A DNA stretch of 64,000 bases from Nocardia brasiliensis (lineage in GTDB: Bacteria > Actinomycetota > Actinomycetes > Mycobacteriales > Mycobacteriaceae): positions 3,162,001 through 3,226,000 of the forward strand of contig NZ_CP046171.1 in NCBI RefSeq assembly GCF_011801125.1, given 5' to 3'. The notes under the pieces are model-generated. The model was not told the origin of the DNA. It was given only the letters and a program-made list of their open reading frames with translations, and searched no databases. Position numbers and translations under genes: made by a program. Position 1 is the stretch's first letter. Every line of letters begins with the position of its first letter. Of the stretch, positions 44,288 to 54,779 are shown in pieces.

Positions 44288-45423
44288 GACTCGCCTCCTC
44301 CCGAATCGGGGCACGCGGTTGCTGCCGCGGTGGAAGCTTGTGCGGTAGCGGGGTTTTCGGTGAGCGCCAGCGCCTCTTCGAGCAGCGCGTCGACGATGCG
44401 TTCCTCGGGGACGGTCCGTACGACCTCGCCTTTGACGAAGATCTTGCCCTTGCCATTGCCGGAGGACACACCGAGATCGGCTTCGCGTGCCTCCCCGGGC
44501 CCGTTGACCACGCAGCCCATGACCGCGATCCGCAACGGGTGGGGGAAACCGTCGAACGCGGCCTCGACACGGGCGGCCAGCCGGTGGATGTCGACCTGTA
44601 CGCGGCCACAGCCGGGGCAGGACACGATTTCCAGCTGACGTGGCCGCAATCCCAGTGACTGCAGGATGTGATTGCCGACCTTGACCTGTTCGACCGGCGG
44701 CGCCGAGATGGACACCCTGATCGTGTCGCCGATACCGTCGGCGAGCAGAATCGCGAACGCCGCCGCCGACTTGATGGTGCCCTGCAGCAACGGACCCGCC
44801 TCGGTCACACCGAGGTGGATCGGATAGTCGCAACGCTGAGCCAGCAGCCGATTGGCGGCGATTATGGTGTGCGGATCATGGTGTTTGACAGCGATTTTGA
44901 GATCCCGGAAACCGTGCTCCTCGAACAGCGCCGCCTCGTGCAGGGCGGAGTCGACCAGTGCCTGCGCGCTTGCTGTGCCGTGGCGTTCAAGGACACGGGG
45001 ATCCAGCGAACCGGCGTTGACGCCCACTCGAATCGGCACGTGCGCCGCCGCGGCCGCGCGGGCGATCTCGGCGACCCGGTCGTCGAATTGCCGGATATTG
45101 CCGGGGTTGACCCGCACCGCCGCGCATCCGGCGTCGATCGCGGTGAAGACGTAGCGCGGCTGGAAGTGGATGTCGGCGATCACCGGCAGCGGTGACCTGG
45201 CCACGATCGTCGCCAGCGCCGCGGCGTCGTCGGGCGTCGGCACGGCCACTCGCACGATATCGCAGCCCGCGGCGGTGACCTCCGCGATCTGGCGCAGCGT
45301 GGCGTCGATATCCGCGGTCCTGGTGGTGGTCATGGTCTGCACCGAGATCGGTGCGCCACCGCCGACCGCGACCGTGCCGACGTCGAGCCGTCGTGTTGTC
45401 CGTCGGGACAGTGTGGCGGTCAT
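44275..45423 (-). CDS. ispG: 4-hydroxy-3-methylbut-2-en-1-yl diphosphate synthase IspG
   Basis: A 382-residue protein of the MEP pathway. It converts methylerythritol cyclodiphosphate to HMBPP using a 4Fe-4S cluster. The cluster cysteines are visible in [10 protein letters not shown] and in [11 protein letters not shown]. The TIM-barrel half begins at [12 protein letters not shown] and contains VRVNPGN. It is a full-length actinobacterial-type enzyme. The ATG overlaps the dxs stop by ATGA. It probably duplicates a housekeeping ispG elsewhere in the genome; this is inference. Confidence 0.95.
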   Translation of the reverse strand: MTATLSRRTTRRLDVGTVAVGGGAPISVQTMTTTRTADIDATLRQIAEVTAAGCDIVRVAVPTPDDAAALATIVARSPLPVIADIHFQPRYVFTAIDAGCAAVRVNPGNIRQFDDRVAEIARAAAAAHVPIRVGVNAGSLDPRVLERHGTASAQALVDSALHEAALFEEHGFRDLKIAVKHHDPHTIIAANRLLAQRCDYPIHLGVTEAGPLLQGTIKSAAAFAILLADGIGDTIRVSISAPPVEQVKVGNHILQSLGLRPRQLEIVSCPGCGRVQVDIHRLAARVEAAFDGFPHPLRIAVMGCVVNGPGEAREADLGVSSGNGKGKIFVKGEVVRTVPEERIVDALLEEALALTENPATAQASTAAATACPDSGGGESWRT

Positions 45424-47264
45424 GACGGTTCCCCCTGACCGGCCACGAGCTCATCGAAGGCCACGCATACCGAGTCCGCGATACCCGCACCGGTCAGGCC
45501 CGCCGCGGCGAGAATCGCGGCGCGCCCGCCGTGCTCGATGAACCGGTGGGGCAGACCTAGTCCGCGGACCGGAATCCCGGCGCCTGCGTCGACGAGCGCG
45601 CGCTGTATCGCGGGCGGGATTCCGCCCGCGGCCGTATTGTCTTCGGCCACAACGATCAACCGATAGCGCAGACACGCACCGACCATCAGCTCCGACACCG
45701 GCAGCACCCAGCGCGGATCGATGACGGTGACGCCGATACCGCCTTCGGTCAGCCGGTGCGCCGCCTGCACGCACTCCCCGGCCAGCGGGCCGACCCCGAT
45801 CAGCAAGACGTCCCGGCGGGGGCCGCGGTACAGCACGTCGACGCCTTGAAAGCGTTCGAGTGCAACGATATCCGTCCCCACCGTCGCTTTCGGGAATCGC
45901 ACCGCGGTCGGCCCGCTGCCGTCGGCTACGGCCTCCGCCAGCAACTCACCGAGCCGGGTCGCGTCCCTCGGCGCGGCGACACGAAGTCCGGGCACCGTGC
46001 TGAGGAGAGAAAGATCCCACATCCCATGGTGGCTCGGGCCATCGGGGCCGGTGATACCGGCACGGTCGAGGACGAAGGTCACCGGCAGCCGGTGCAGTGC
46101 CACATCCAGCAGCACCTGATCGAAGGCGCGGTTGAGGAAGGTCGAATAGACCGCCACGACCGGATGCATCCCCGCGATCGCCAGCCCCGCGGCGCTTGCC
46201 ACGGCGTGCTGCTCGGCGATACCGACGTCGAAGCATCGGCGCGGGAACCGCTGGGCGAATGCGGAAAGCCCGGTGGGTCCGGGCATGGCGGCCGTGATGG
46301 CCACGATATCGCTTCGGCGGTCACCGATTTCGACCAAGGCGTCGGCGAAGACCTGGGTCCATGTGGCCGGGGCGGCGCCGGCACCGTCAGGGCGCCGCGC
46401 ACCTGTGGTATGCAAGCGCTCGGGATCCGAGCATGCGGGCGGATAACCCTGACCCTTGACCGTCATCGTGTGGACGACTACCGGTCGACGCGTGCCGCGC
46501 GCGCGACGAAGGGCGGACTCGATAGCCGCGAAGTCGTGACCGTCCACCGGACCGATATAGGTGAACCCGAGATGTTCGAATATGGTCGACATCGCCGGTG
46601 CGGCAACGCCTTCGGGTCGGTCGGCACGCAGGCGCCGCAGGTGCGCGGCCAGCGCACCCGCGGTCGGTGCGTACGAGTGCCCGTTGTCGTTGAGCACGAC
46701 GATCACCGGGCGCTGCGGCGCGGCGCCGATATTGTTGAGCGCTTCGAACGCCACACCGCCGGTGAGCGCGCCGTCGCCGACGACCGCGACGACCGAACGA
46801 CCGCTCTGCCCTTGCAGTGCACGAGCTTTGGCGATGCCATCCGCGTAGCTCAGTGCCGTCGATGCGTGACTGTTCTCGATCACGTCGTGCTCGGACTCGC
46901 GCCTGTTCGGGTATCCCGACAGTCCGCCTGGACTGCGCAGCGTACGGGCGAAGGATGCGGCGCGCCCGGTGAGGATCTTGTGCACGTACGTCTGATGCCC
47001 GGTATCGAACAGCAGTGTGTCGTCGGGTGAATCGAACACTCGGTGCAAGGCGATCGTCAACTCCACTACACCGAGATTGGGGCCGAGATGCCCGCCGACG
47101 GTCAGTACAGTGTCGAGCACCAGCGCTCGGATCGCCGCGGCCACCTCGGGCAGCCGCTCGATCGGCAGTTCCCGCAGCCGATCCAAGGAACCGGCCAGCG
47201 ATGACACGCAGCGTGCCGCCGCGTCGAAGGCGTCGTCGGCGCTCAGCGATGCCGGCGCGGTCAT
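45420..47264 (-). CDS. dxs: 1-deoxy-D-xylulose-5-phosphate synthase Dxs
   Basis: A 614-residue thiamine-diphosphate enzyme joining pyruvate and glyceraldehyde 3-phosphate in the first step of the MEP pathway. The ThDP motif is [18 protein letters not shown], with the catalytic region [13 protein letters not shown], and the central transketolase domain contains [15 protein letters not shown]. The C-terminal part reads [13 protein letters not shown]. The ATG at 47264 overlaps the ispH stop by ATGA. It controls pathway flux in bacteria, so an extra copy would raise precursor supply for the terpene synthases downstream. Confidence 0.95.
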   Translation of the reverse strand: MTAPASLSADDAFDAAARCVSSLAGSLDRLRELPIERLPEVAAAIRALVLDTVLTVGGHLGPNLGVVELTIALHRVFDSPDDTLLFDTGHQTYVHKILTGRAASFARTLRSPGGLSGYPNRRESEHDVIENSHASTALSYADGIAKARALQGQSGRSVVAVVGDGALTGGVAFEALNNIGAAPQRPVIVVLNDNGHSYAPTAGALAAHLRRLRADRPEGVAAPAMSTIFEHLGFTYIGPVDGHDFAAIESALRRARGTRRPVVVHTMTVKGQGYPPACSDPERLHTTGARRPDGAGAAPATWTQVFADALVEIGDRRSDIVAITAAMPGPTGLSAFAQRFPRRCFDVGIAEQHAVASAAGLAIAGMHPVVAVYSTFLNRAFDQVLLDVALHRLPVTFVLDRAGITGPDGPSHHGMWDLSLLSTVPGLRVAAPRDATRLGELLAEAVADGSGPTAVRFPKATVGTDIVALERFQGVDVLYRGPRRDVLLIGVGPLAGECVQAAHRLTEGGIGVTVIDPRWVLPVSELMVGACLRYRLIVVAEDNTAAGGIPPAIQRALVDAGAGIPVRGLGLPHRFIEHGGRAAILAAAGLTGAGIADSVCVAFDELVAGQGEPS

Positions 47265-48205
47265 GATCGCCGCACCGCTGCCGGCGCCGCGAAAGCCATT
47301 GTCTCCACGGCGGTTACGACTTCTTCCACGGTCAACGGGCCATAGTGCCGTAGTTCCTCCAGCACCTCGTCCACCAGTGCGGCCGGGGCCGAGGCGCCTG
47401 CCGAGACTCCGATCACCCCGGCGGCACTGATCCACGCCTCCTCGATCGCGGTGGCGTCATCGACAAGGTATGCCGGAATACCGTGGCGGCGCGCCACATC
47501 GACCATGCGTTGCGAGTTCGACGAGTTCGCCGAGCCAACCACCAGGAACACATCGCTGCGGGCCGCGACCGCGTCCACCGCACGCTGACGATTGGTGCTG
47601 GCATAGCAGATATCGGCGGTCGGCGGGCCCTGCAGCATCGGGAACCGCGTCCGCAGCGCGGCTATGGTCGCCTCGGTCTCCTCGACCGAGAGGGTGGTCT
47701 GGGTCAGATAGGACACCCTGGTCTCGTCGGGTACATCGAGTGCCATCGCGGCACCGGGGTTGTCGATGACCACCGTCGCCGAGGGCGCCTCTCCTCGGGT
47801 GCCCTCGACTTCCTCGTGCCCGGCGTGCCCGATCAGCACGACGGTGTCGCCGCGCTCGGCGAATCGACGGGCTTCGGTGTGCACCTTGGTCACCAGCGGG
47901 CAGGTGGCGTCGACGACGGTCAGCTCTTGCGCGCCCGCCTGGCTGCGCACGGCGGGCGCGACGCCGTGCGCGGAGAAGACCACGGTGGAACCGGCGGGCA
48001 CTTCGTCGAGCTCGTCGACGAACACCGCGCCCTTTCGCGCGAGTCGATCGACGACATGGGTGTTGTGGACTATCTGTTTGCGTACGTAGACCGGTGCGTC
48101 GCGGTCCGGTGCGGCGAGTAGCCGCTCGACGGTTTCGATCGCCCGCTCCACGCCGGCGCACAAGGACCGCGGCGCGGCCAGCAATACAGTTCGGTGTTCG
48201 GACAT
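47261..48205 (-). CDS. ispH: 4-hydroxy-3-methylbut-2-enyl diphosphate reductase IspH
   Basis: A 314-residue Fe-S enzyme for the last MEP step, which reduces HMBPP to IPP and DMAPP. The three cluster cysteines are in [21 protein letters not shown] and [10 protein letters not shown], and the active-site Glu follows in VEGTRGEA. The start at 48205 lies 26 bp after the stop of the intact encapsulin. It is full length and has all catalytic residues. It needs electrons from a ferredoxin system, which the operon also carries. Confidence 0.95.
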   Translation of the reverse strand: MSEHRTVLLAAPRSLCAGVERAIETVERLLAAPDRDAPVYVRKQIVHNTHVVDRLARKGAVFVDELDEVPAGSTVVFSAHGVAPAVRSQAGAQELTVVDATCPLVTKVHTEARRFAERGDTVVLIGHAGHEEVEGTRGEAPSATVVIDNPGAAMALDVPDETRVSYLTQTTLSVEETEATIAALRTRFPMLQGPPTADICYASTNRQRAVDAVAARSDVFLVVGSANSSNSQRMVDVARRHGIPAYLVDDATAIEEAWISAAGVIGVSAGASAPAALVDEVLEELRHYGPLTVEEVVTAVETMAFAAPAAVRRS

Positions 48206-48231
48206 CGTCTTGTCCTCGGGTCGGTGCGGCG

Positions 48232-49662
48232 CTAGCGGCGGGGAGCGGCGACGTCGACGTGTTCCAGGATTCCGATCGCGTCCGGAACCAGCGCCGCCAC
48301 AGAGAAGTACGAGGTGACGAGGTAGGACATGATCGCGTGCGTGTCGACGCCCATGAACCGCACATTCAGACCGGGCTCGACCTGATCGGGGATGTGGGCG
48401 GGACGCAACCCGACGACGCCCTGATTGCCCTCACCGGTGCGCATCGCGATGATGGCGGAGGTCTGCGTATCACTGACCGGAATCTTGGGCAGCGGAAACA
48501 GCGGCACCCCGCGCCAGGACAGCATGCGGCGAGCGCCGACATCCACCATCTCCGGGACCAATCCGCGGTGGCTGCATTCCCGCGCGAATGCCGCGATCGC
48601 CTTCGGATGCGCGAACAACCGGTCGGTGCCGCGCCGCATGGACAGCAGTTCGTCCAAGTCGTCGGGTGTGGGCGGCCCGGAGTGCGTGGCGATGCGCTGG
48701 TCGTAGTCGGCATTGTGCAGCAACCCGAACTCACGGTTGTTGACCAGTTCCCACTCCTGCTTCTCCTTGATCTCCTCGATGGTCAGGCGCAGCTGCTGCT
48801 CGACCTGGTTCATCGGGTCGTTGAACAGGTCCGCCACCCTGGTGTGCACGCGCAGCACGGTTTGCGCCAAGGACAATTCGTACTCTCGCGGGTTCAGCTC
48901 GTATTCGACGAAGGTGGCCGGAATCTCGGGCTCGCCCTGGTGGCCGGAGGAGAGGTCGATCACGGCCTCGCCCTTGGAATTGACGCGCCGGTTGGCATGG
49001 GAGAGAACCGCGTTCAGATGTTCACGCAGGCTCGGCGCCTGCTCGTACAGCTCTACGTACCGGCTCCACGGCAGGGCCAGCAGGGTGCCCGAGGTGACCG
49101 CGCGAACGGTGGCGGTCCAGAGCGGATCGGGCTGGGTGAGGGCCTCGTCTCCGAGATGGTCGCCGTCGGTCAGCACGCCGAGCAGCTCGGCGTCGCCGAA
49201 GCTACCTGTGGTGATCCGCTCGAGGCGGCCGTGCGCGATCAGGAACAACTCCTGCACCGGCTGGCCTTCTTCGAGAATGACGTCGCCCGCGGCGAATTCG
49301 CGAGGCTCCAACAACTGCGCGACGCGATTCAGGACGTCGATGTCCTCGTAGCCGCGCAGGATCGGAATCTCGCTGAGTGTTTCCGGTACGACCTGTACGT
49401 TGTCGGCTCCGGTCTGTACGAACGACACCCGCCCACGTCCCCGGCGGAAGGTGAGCCGCCGGTTGACCCGGTAGATGCCGCTGTTCACCGATACCCACGG
49501 CAGTTCGCGCAGCAGCCAACGTGAGCTGACTCCGGCCATCTGCGGCGGAGTCTTGGTGGTCGTGGCCAGATTGCGCGCGGCGATGGTGCTGAGGGAGTGC
49601 CGGACCGTGGTTTCGGCGGGGAGATCAGGCTGATCGGCGATGGTTTCGGGCTGGACGGTCAT
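48232..49662 (-). CDS. Family 2B encapsulin nanocompartment shell protein 1 (intact)
   Basis: A 476-residue protein. Residues 1-100 hold the N-terminal arm with [14 protein letters not shown] and [17 protein letters not shown]. Residues about 107-205 are a cyclic-nucleotide-binding-like domain, and residues about 250-476 are the HK97-type capsid fold with [40 protein letters not shown] and [13 protein letters not shown]. The phosphate-binding cassette reads [17 protein letters not shown] and lacks the Arg that binds cyclic nucleotide phosphate. Shells of this family enclose terpene synthases or prenyltransferases. It is preceded by the prenyl diphosphate synthase (70-bp gap). Confidence 0.93.
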   Translation of the reverse strand: MTVQPETIADQPDLPAETTVRHSLSTIAARNLATTTKTPPQMAGVSSRWLLRELPWVSVNSGIYRVNRRLTFRRGRGRVSFVQTGADNVQVVPETLSEIPILRGYEDIDVLNRVAQLLEPREFAAGDVILEEGQPVQELFLIAHGRLERITTGSFGDAELLGVLTDGDHLGDEALTQPDPLWTATVRAVTSGTLLALPWSRYVELYEQAPSLREHLNAVLSHANRRVNSKGEAVIDLSSGHQGEPEIPATFVEYELNPREYELSLAQTVLRVHTRVADLFNDPMNQVEQQLRLTIEEIKEKQEWELVNNREFGLLHNADYDQRIATHSGPPTPDDLDELLSMRRGTDRLFAHPKAIAAFARECSHRGLVPEMVDVGARRMLSWRGVPLFPLPKIPVSDTQTSAIIAMRTGEGNQGVVGLRPAHIPDQVEPGLNVRFMGVDTHAIMSYLVTSYFSVAALVPDAIGILEHVDVAAPRR

Positions 49663-49732
49663 GGTTGTTGCCTCCTGTCGATGGGATGGAATGTCGTGCT
49701 TCGGTTCGATGGACCGTGCCTGCGGCGTCGGC

Positions 49733-50770
49733 TCACACGCTGCGATGAGCGATCAGACGCGCCAGCACCTCGAGATCGGCGCCCGCCGAATCGTCGGGAA
49801 GGCAACGCAATGCGGCCTCGGTTCGCCGATGCACCTGCTCCTCGGCCCAGCGCCGACCGCCCGTCGCCTCGATCAGTTCCGCGGCACGCGCGACCTCCGC
49901 TGCGGTGAGCCGATCTCGGCGGTGATAGAGCTCGTCGAGTTCCGTTGCGGCCGCTGTGCGTGAGAGCAGGGCCGCGACCACGGGCATGGTGTATTTCCGG
50001 CGGGCCAGGTCACTCGCGGGCTTGCCGATGTGGGCCTGCTCGCCCCAGATACCGATGAGGTCGTCGGTGAGTTGGAACGCCATGCCGAGTTCGCGCCCGA
50101 ACCGGTCCATTGCGGTCACGGTCTGCGGGTCAGCGTCCGCGCACAGCGCGCCGAGGGCGCAGGAGCAGCCCATCAGGGCACCGGTCTTCCGCATCGACAT
50201 CTGCTCGGAAGTTTCGAGCGAAAGTAGCTGTTCGGTTGTCGCCGAACAGTCTTCGTGCTGGCCGCGGCACAGCTCGATCACGGTGGATTCGAGTCGGTCC
50301 AGTGCCGGGCCGATGACGCCTGCCGGTAACCGTGTCGCCAGGACCTCGGCGGCCAGCGCGTGCAGGCAATCACCGAGCAGCACGGCGTCGGCGACGCCCC
50401 AGAGCGCCCACACAGTCGGCCTGCCGCGGCGCGTGCTGTCACCATCCATGACGTCGTCGTGCAGCAGCGTGAAGTTGTGGATCAGTTCGGCCGCGACCGC
50501 TGCCGGCGCGGCGGATTCGGGTGCGCCGCCCGCGGCGACGCACGCGGATATCGTCAACGCCGGGCGCAACAACTTTCCGGTATTTCCGCGCAGCGCTCTG
50601 CCCTGCGCATCCCACCAGCCGAAGTGGTAGCCTGCCATTCTTCGCAATGGTTCCGGCATCGATTCCACCGCAGCGTGCATTTCGGGTTCCAAGATTCCTC
50701 GGGCAAGTCCGAGAATTTGGGACGGCCGATGTCCCGGAGTGGGAGAAGCAGTGGTGCTCAGGAGGTTCAT
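49733..50770 (-). CDS. Isoprenyl diphosphate synthase (polyprenyl synthetase family)
   Basis: A 345-residue trans-prenyltransferase. The first Asp-rich motif is DDVMD (105-109) and the second is DDLIG (236-240); the product-length region before the first motif is LIHNFTLLH. It condenses IPP with DMAPP, GPP or FPP. The product chain length is not readable, but C10 or C15 would serve the two terpene synthases. About 30 residues before the core ([20 protein letters not shown]) could serve as an encapsulin-targeting tail. It is the first gene of the operon; the promoter should lie in the 327 bp upstream. Confidence 0.92.
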   Translation of the reverse strand: MNLLSTTASPTPGHRPSQILGLARGILEPEMHAAVESMPEPLRRMAGYHFGWWDAQGRALRGNTGKLLRPALTISACVAAGGAPESAAPAAVAAELIHNFTLLHDDVMDGDSTRRGRPTVWALWGVADAVLLGDCLHALAAEVLATRLPAGVIGPALDRLESTVIELCRGQHEDCSATTEQLLSLETSEQMSMRKTGALMGCSCALGALCADADPQTVTAMDRFGRELGMAFQLTDDLIGIWGEQAHIGKPASDLARRKYTMPVVAALLSRTAAATELDELYHRRDRLTAAEVARAAELIEATGGRRWAEEQVHRRTEAALRCLPDDSAGADLEVLARLIAHRSV

Positions 50771-51097
50771 CCTGGTCTACTTTCCTCGACAAGCATTCCT
50801 CGGGTAACGCGGCTGAACGCAAAACAGGTTCAGCCTGTTGGTATTCCACGTCGGACCGCAGACCGCAGCCCAGGCGAATGGATTGTGCGTCGCATACGAC
50901 AGCGCGGAGAGTGCAATTGAGTTGACCGGCCCGATGTGTCGGATCTCTCCTGATCGCAACTTCGGTCCGAGAATAGTGCCTGGCAGGTGATCTCTGATTG
51001 ATCCGGAGATCCATTGCGGGCTAACTAAACCTTAACCGGACCGGATGTCCCTGTAAATGCCCAAATTTCGCTTGCCCCGGATAATGTTCGTCGAATT
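50771..51097. promoter_or_regulatory. Putative promoter region of the terpenoid-encapsulin operon
   Basis: This 327-bp gap is the only long intergenic region ahead of the ten-gene operon. It holds two inverted repeats: AACAGG-N5-CCTGTT at 50823-50839 (53 bp before the first gene) and GATCTC-N11-GAGATC at 50989-51011. Either could be an operator for the neighbouring XRE-type or AraC-type regulator. A third repeat, CCCGGATA-N20-TATCCGGG at 51076-51111, spans the end of the XRE gene and may act in its termination. No promoter hexamers stand out. Confidence 0.5.
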
Positions 51098-52357
51098 TCA
51101 ATCTATCCGGGATAACGAACACCCGTACGCGCGCTCGGTCGAGGCGGACAATTCGATCAACCGGCCGAGTTCGGCGCGGATGAGGTAGTCGTCGTGCTCG
51201 ATCAGGCCGTGCAGGCACTGCTGCGCATCGGCGTTGTAGCGCAAGTCTTCCGGCGAGATGGCGACTACCTCCATGAGGGCAAGGACGGCCGCCGCGGGGT
51301 TGTGCTCGATCAGATAGGCGGTCGCCTGGCACAGGTGGCGGGTAACCCGACGTTCCAAAGCCTGCTCGGGGACGATCTCGGTCGTCGCGGCGAGTTCGAT
51401 CACGCGGACGGGATCGTAACGGGCCAAGGCGATCTCGATCTCGGCGACGCCGAGTTCCGCCGGGCCGAAAGCAATTTCACATACCAGGTGGTCGGTATCC
51501 AGGCGGCGGGCCGCGTGCGTGGCTGTGCGCAGGAGCTCGGCGGAATCTCGCGCGTCGCCGGCGACTGCGGTGGCTCGGGCGGCCAGCAGATGCAGTGCCC
51601 CCGAAAGGATCACGGGTTCGGCCGCGGGCGAGCCGGCGTCGTCGACCCGACTGGCCGCGGCAAGCGCGACATCGCGACACCGCAGCGGTTGATTCGTTTG
51701 CAACAGTTCGATGGCGACATGCCAGCTGCTCGCGGTCATCAGCAGCGGATGGCGGTAGCGGGCGGAGGTGGTCATGGCGCGGTCGGACACCGCGGCGGCC
51801 AGTTCGTGGTCGCCACAGGCAGCCAGGAAATTCCGGGTCAGGTGGTATGTGCCGATGAGCAGTTCCGCGGTCGCGTTGTCGCCGAGCTGCCAGTGCGCGG
51901 TGCGGACCGCCTCGACCAGTGCGGGCAACCGGTGCGACAGCAGCGAGTATCGGTAGGGCGAACTCGCCCACAGCATTCGGCATTCGTCCAACGTCACCGC
52001 GAGCGCGTCGATGTCGCATGTATCGATGGGGCGATCGCCGCAAGCTCGAAGCGCGGGGTGTTCGAGCAGCACTCGCCGCAGCCCGTGGGATTCACCGTTG
52101 GATCGTGGGGGACAGGGTGCGAATCCGCCGGTCGGCCAGTCGATGAGCGCGGCAGGGTCGTCGATGCGCAGCACCTCGGCCAGCCGGGCGAGGTCCTGGA
52201 TATTGTTCAGCTCGCGTTGGCCGGATTCGATGAGACGCAGCCATTCCTCGCTTCTGCCGACGAGGTTCGCGACCGTGCGGCGCGACAGACCCCGTTGCCG
52301 CCGACGCAGTTCGAGGCGCTGTCCCACGCTCAGCGCGATTGTAGTGCGCGGTCGCAT
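51098..52357 (-). CDS. XRE family transcriptional regulator with helical repeat domain
   Basis: A 419-residue protein. The N-terminal HTH (RLELRRRQRGLSRRTVANLVGRSEEWLRLIESGQR) is of the XRE type. The remaining 340 residues are helical and TPR-like, as in regulators that bind small signalling molecules. It lies directly upstream of the terpenoid operon on the same strand and is a good candidate for its pathway-specific control. The ATG at 52357 (MRPRTTIALSVGQ) was preferred to an upstream ATG at 52489. Confidence 0.85.
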   Translation of the reverse strand: MRPRTTIALSVGQRLELRRRQRGLSRRTVANLVGRSEEWLRLIESGQRELNNIQDLARLAEVLRIDDPAALIDWPTGGFAPCPPRSNGESHGLRRVLLEHPALRACGDRPIDTCDIDALAVTLDECRMLWASSPYRYSLLSHRLPALVEAVRTAHWQLGDNATAELLIGTYHLTRNFLAACGDHELAAAVSDRAMTTSARYRHPLLMTASSWHVAIELLQTNQPLRCRDVALAAASRVDDAGSPAAEPVILSGALHLLAARATAVAGDARDSAELLRTATHAARRLDTDHLVCEIAFGPAELGVAEIEIALARYDPVRVIELAATTEIVPEQALERRVTRHLCQATAYLIEHNPAAAVLALMEVVAISPEDLRYNADAQQCLHGLIEHDDYLIRAELGRLIELSASTERAYGCSLSRID

Positions 52358-52784
52358 CAGCCGATCCGCTCGACGGGAAGCGGGCCGTGCCGAACGGTCC
52401 GAACCGGCAGCGCGGCAACGACTTCGAGCGGAGATGAGCGAGCCCATCGATACGGTGCTGGCATGTTGCCGCCCCCCCATTCCGTACACACCATCGGTGC
52501 CTACGACGTATTCTGACAGTCATTCGATCGAGTTCATCGCGGATACTTGGACAGGACTTCTGTGTATGCCGATCACCTCGTATCCCTGCCGCGTCGGACA
52601 TCGTCGTCGGTGATCGAATGCGCCGCGGCGGAGTCGACTATCGACTTGGGGAGAGCGATCTACCTCAGGTTAGCCAGTCGACTGCGGGACGCGGTGACCC
52701 TGACTGCACGACCGCCGTCCTACTGTGCACGCCCGTATGGCAACTGCGCGAAGGAAATTCATTCCCGAATCGAGAGGTTATGGT
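52358..52784. other. Divergent intergenic region between XRE and AraC regulators
   Basis: 427 bp with no convincing gene. It should contain the promoters of both divergent regulator genes. The ribosome site GAGAGG lies before the AraC-type start. No clear operator was seen by eye. Confidence 0.5.
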
Positions 52785-53795
52785 ATGGCTACTGTCCTCG
52801 ATACCTCGACGGCGGCTCCGGAGGACCGCGGTGAGCTCGTGGCGGACGCTATCCAAAGCATGACAGCTCCGTCGCATATCGCCCTCGCGGCTCCCGGGAT
52901 CACGCCGTCGGCACGTATCGATGCGTGGCAGTTGGGAGTCGCGGAACTCGGTAGTATCCGGACCGGCGGCTATTCGGTGGTGCGCAGCCAGCGGCAGGTT
53001 CGGACCGCACCGGCGCCGAACCTCATGCTTTTTCTCTCTCCCGCCAGCAGGATTCGATGGTCACAGAACGACGCACGCAGTGAGCTCGCCCCCGGCCTGG
53101 TGTGCGTCGCGAACCTCAATCGCCCGCTCGTCGCCGATTGGCGTGGCGGCGCCGTCTCGACGCTGCAAGTGCCGCTCGACGCGCTCGGCATCACGGCGAA
53201 CGCGATAGAGCGCGCGACGGATCGGCTGACTGTCGGGCCGCTGCAGTCGCTCGTCGCATGGCAGATCAATCTGGCGATCGGGACAGCCGACGCGTTGGCG
53301 AACGATCCGGGAGCAGGCTGCCTGGGTGACGCCTTCGTGGACTTGGTGCACGCGCTGATCACGTCCGAGGCGGCGCGAAACGGTGACGGCACTGTTGTTC
53401 CCGCCGATCTGCTGATCGCCCAGATCCGTGCGTACATCGACCGTCATCTCACCGATCCGGAGCTCGGACCGCACCGGATCGCGACCGCGCATCACATCTC
53501 CGTCAGATATCTGTACAAGCTCTGTGCGCGCACCGGGTTCAGCTTGGAGCAATTGATCATCGCGCAACGACTTTCCCGGGTGCATCGCGCACTCGCCGAC
53601 GCGCGGAACCACCATCTGCCGATCGCCACGATCGCGCAGCAGCATGGATTTCGGGATTCCGCGCACTTCCATCGACGTTTCCGCGCCGCGTTCGGCATGA
53701 CGCCACACGAATGGCGTCGTACGGCCGAGGCGAGTGGCTCACTCGGCGGGGAGCCGGAAGTAGCGACGAACGTTTTCGGGCCTGCGGTGTCGTGA
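52785..53795 (+). CDS. AraC family transcriptional regulator
   Basis: A 336-residue protein with the AraC-type double helix-turn-helix at the C-terminus: IATAHHISVRYLYKLCARTGFSLEQ, then ATIAQQHGFRDSAHFHRRFRAAFGMTPHEWR. The N-terminal 200 residues resemble the AraC-binding-like domain found with this type (for example VANLNRPLVADWRGG). The ATG at 52785 follows GAGAGG. It is divergent from the XRE gene and may act with it on the terpenoid operon; this is inference. Its end overlaps the convergent recombinase gene by 57 bp. Confidence 0.88.
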   Translation: MATVLDTSTAAPEDRGELVADAIQSMTAPSHIALAAPGITPSARIDAWQLGVAELGSIRTGGYSVVRSQRQVRTAPAPNLMLFLSPASRIRWSQNDARSELAPGLVCVANLNRPLVADWRGGAVSTLQVPLDALGITANAIERATDRLTVGPLQSLVAWQINLAIGTADALANDPGAGCLGDAFVDLVHALITSEAARNGDGTVVPADLLIAQIRAYIDRHLTDPELGPHRIATAHHISVRYLYKLCARTGFSLEQLIIAQRLSRVHRALADARNHHLPIATIAQQHGFRDSAHFHRRFRAAFGMTPHEWRRTAEASGSLGGEPEVATNVFGPAVS

Positions 53796-54617
53796 CTTGG
53801 ACATCAACTCCGGCAACGCCATGCCGGCCGCGGCGAGGTGTGCCAGCCCGGAATGTCGCAGGTCGCTCAGCTTCCAGCCGGTTCCCGCGCCATTCGTCGC
53901 GGTCGCGGCGTCGAGGAGGTCTCTCGCCCGGTCGTAGGACAGGCGCGCACGACCCGTTTCAGGACATCTGTTGTCCGTACCGTGGCGCCCACGCGTGATG
54001 GACCGGCGGTGGGTGACGAACAGCGGGCCGCGGGTCCGGCCACGGATCACGAACGGCAGCAGCCGCGCGGTGCCTTCCTGCCAGGAGATATGGTCGCCGC
54101 CATGGCCGACCGGACAGCTGCGTCCGGCCTGGTCCAGCTGCTCGATATTCACTTGGAGCAGTTCCCCGGCATGAGCGCAGGTTTCGTACATCATGCGCCA
54201 GAGTGCCCGCTCCCGGAGATGAATGTCGCGGTCGGCGAGGAGTGCCTCGATCGCCGCACGTGATCGCACCTGTGGCCGGGCGAGCGGGGGAGCGCAGCGC
54301 CGCGGCGCGATGAGCAGATCCGGAGCGTCCCAGCCTTGGCCATGGCACCAGATCAACCATCGCTGGATCGCCGACCGTCGTGCGTTCCAGGTGTTCGCCG
54401 AGGCGTCGCCCCAGAGGAGTTCGAGTGCGGTGGCGATCTCGTCCCCCGAGATCGTGCACAGCGGGCGGTCCTCGCCGAGTGATTCCGCGAGTTTGTTCAA
54501 TGCGATCCCATAGGCGCGGCGTGTGTTCGGCGACGGGATCGATTCCTCGAACTCCGTGGCCGCGGCACACACTGAGCGGTTCGGAGCCATGTCGGTCCGG
54601 CACGGGTACCCCACCAT
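53739..54617 (-). CDS. Tyrosine recombinase/integrase with altered first catalytic Arg
   Basis: About 290 residues. A SAM-like N-terminal domain (PNTRRAYGIALNKLAESLG, TWNARRSAIQRWLIWCHG) is followed by the catalytic domain. HxxR appears as LSDLRHSGLAHLAAAG and the final His and Tyr as SRHRRPENVRRYFRL. The first catalytic block reads CAHAGELLQV, where families have ARxGEL, so the Arg is replaced by His. Without it strand transfer would normally fail. The start (54617 or the ATG at 54590) is uncertain. It marks the left edge of an island-like region. Confidence 0.75.
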   Translation of the reverse strand: MVGYPCRTDMAPNRSVCAAATEFEESIPSPNTRRAYGIALNKLAESLGEDRPLCTISGDEIATALELLWGDASANTWNARRSAIQRWLIWCHGQGWDAPDLLIAPRRCAPPLARPQVRSRAAIEALLADRDIHLRERALWRMMYETCAHAGELLQVNIEQLDQAGRSCPVGHGGDHISWQEGTARLLPFVIRGRTRGPLFVTHRRSITRGRHGTDNRCPETGRARLSYDRARDLLDAATATNGAGTGWKLSDLRHSGLAHLAAAGMALPELMSKSRHRRPENVRRYFRLPAE

Positions 54618-54779
54618 CAGTCCACCTTCCCCTGAATTGTGCTCGGCGCCCTGATTGTGGACTTCACGGTCGGCATGCAGCCCCAACGACCTCAGGGCCA
54701 ACCTTTGTTGGTACCGGCGGGGCATTGCACGGCCGCGCTGCCGGTGGCGGACGGGCTTGTGTCGGGTCCTGCACCTGTC

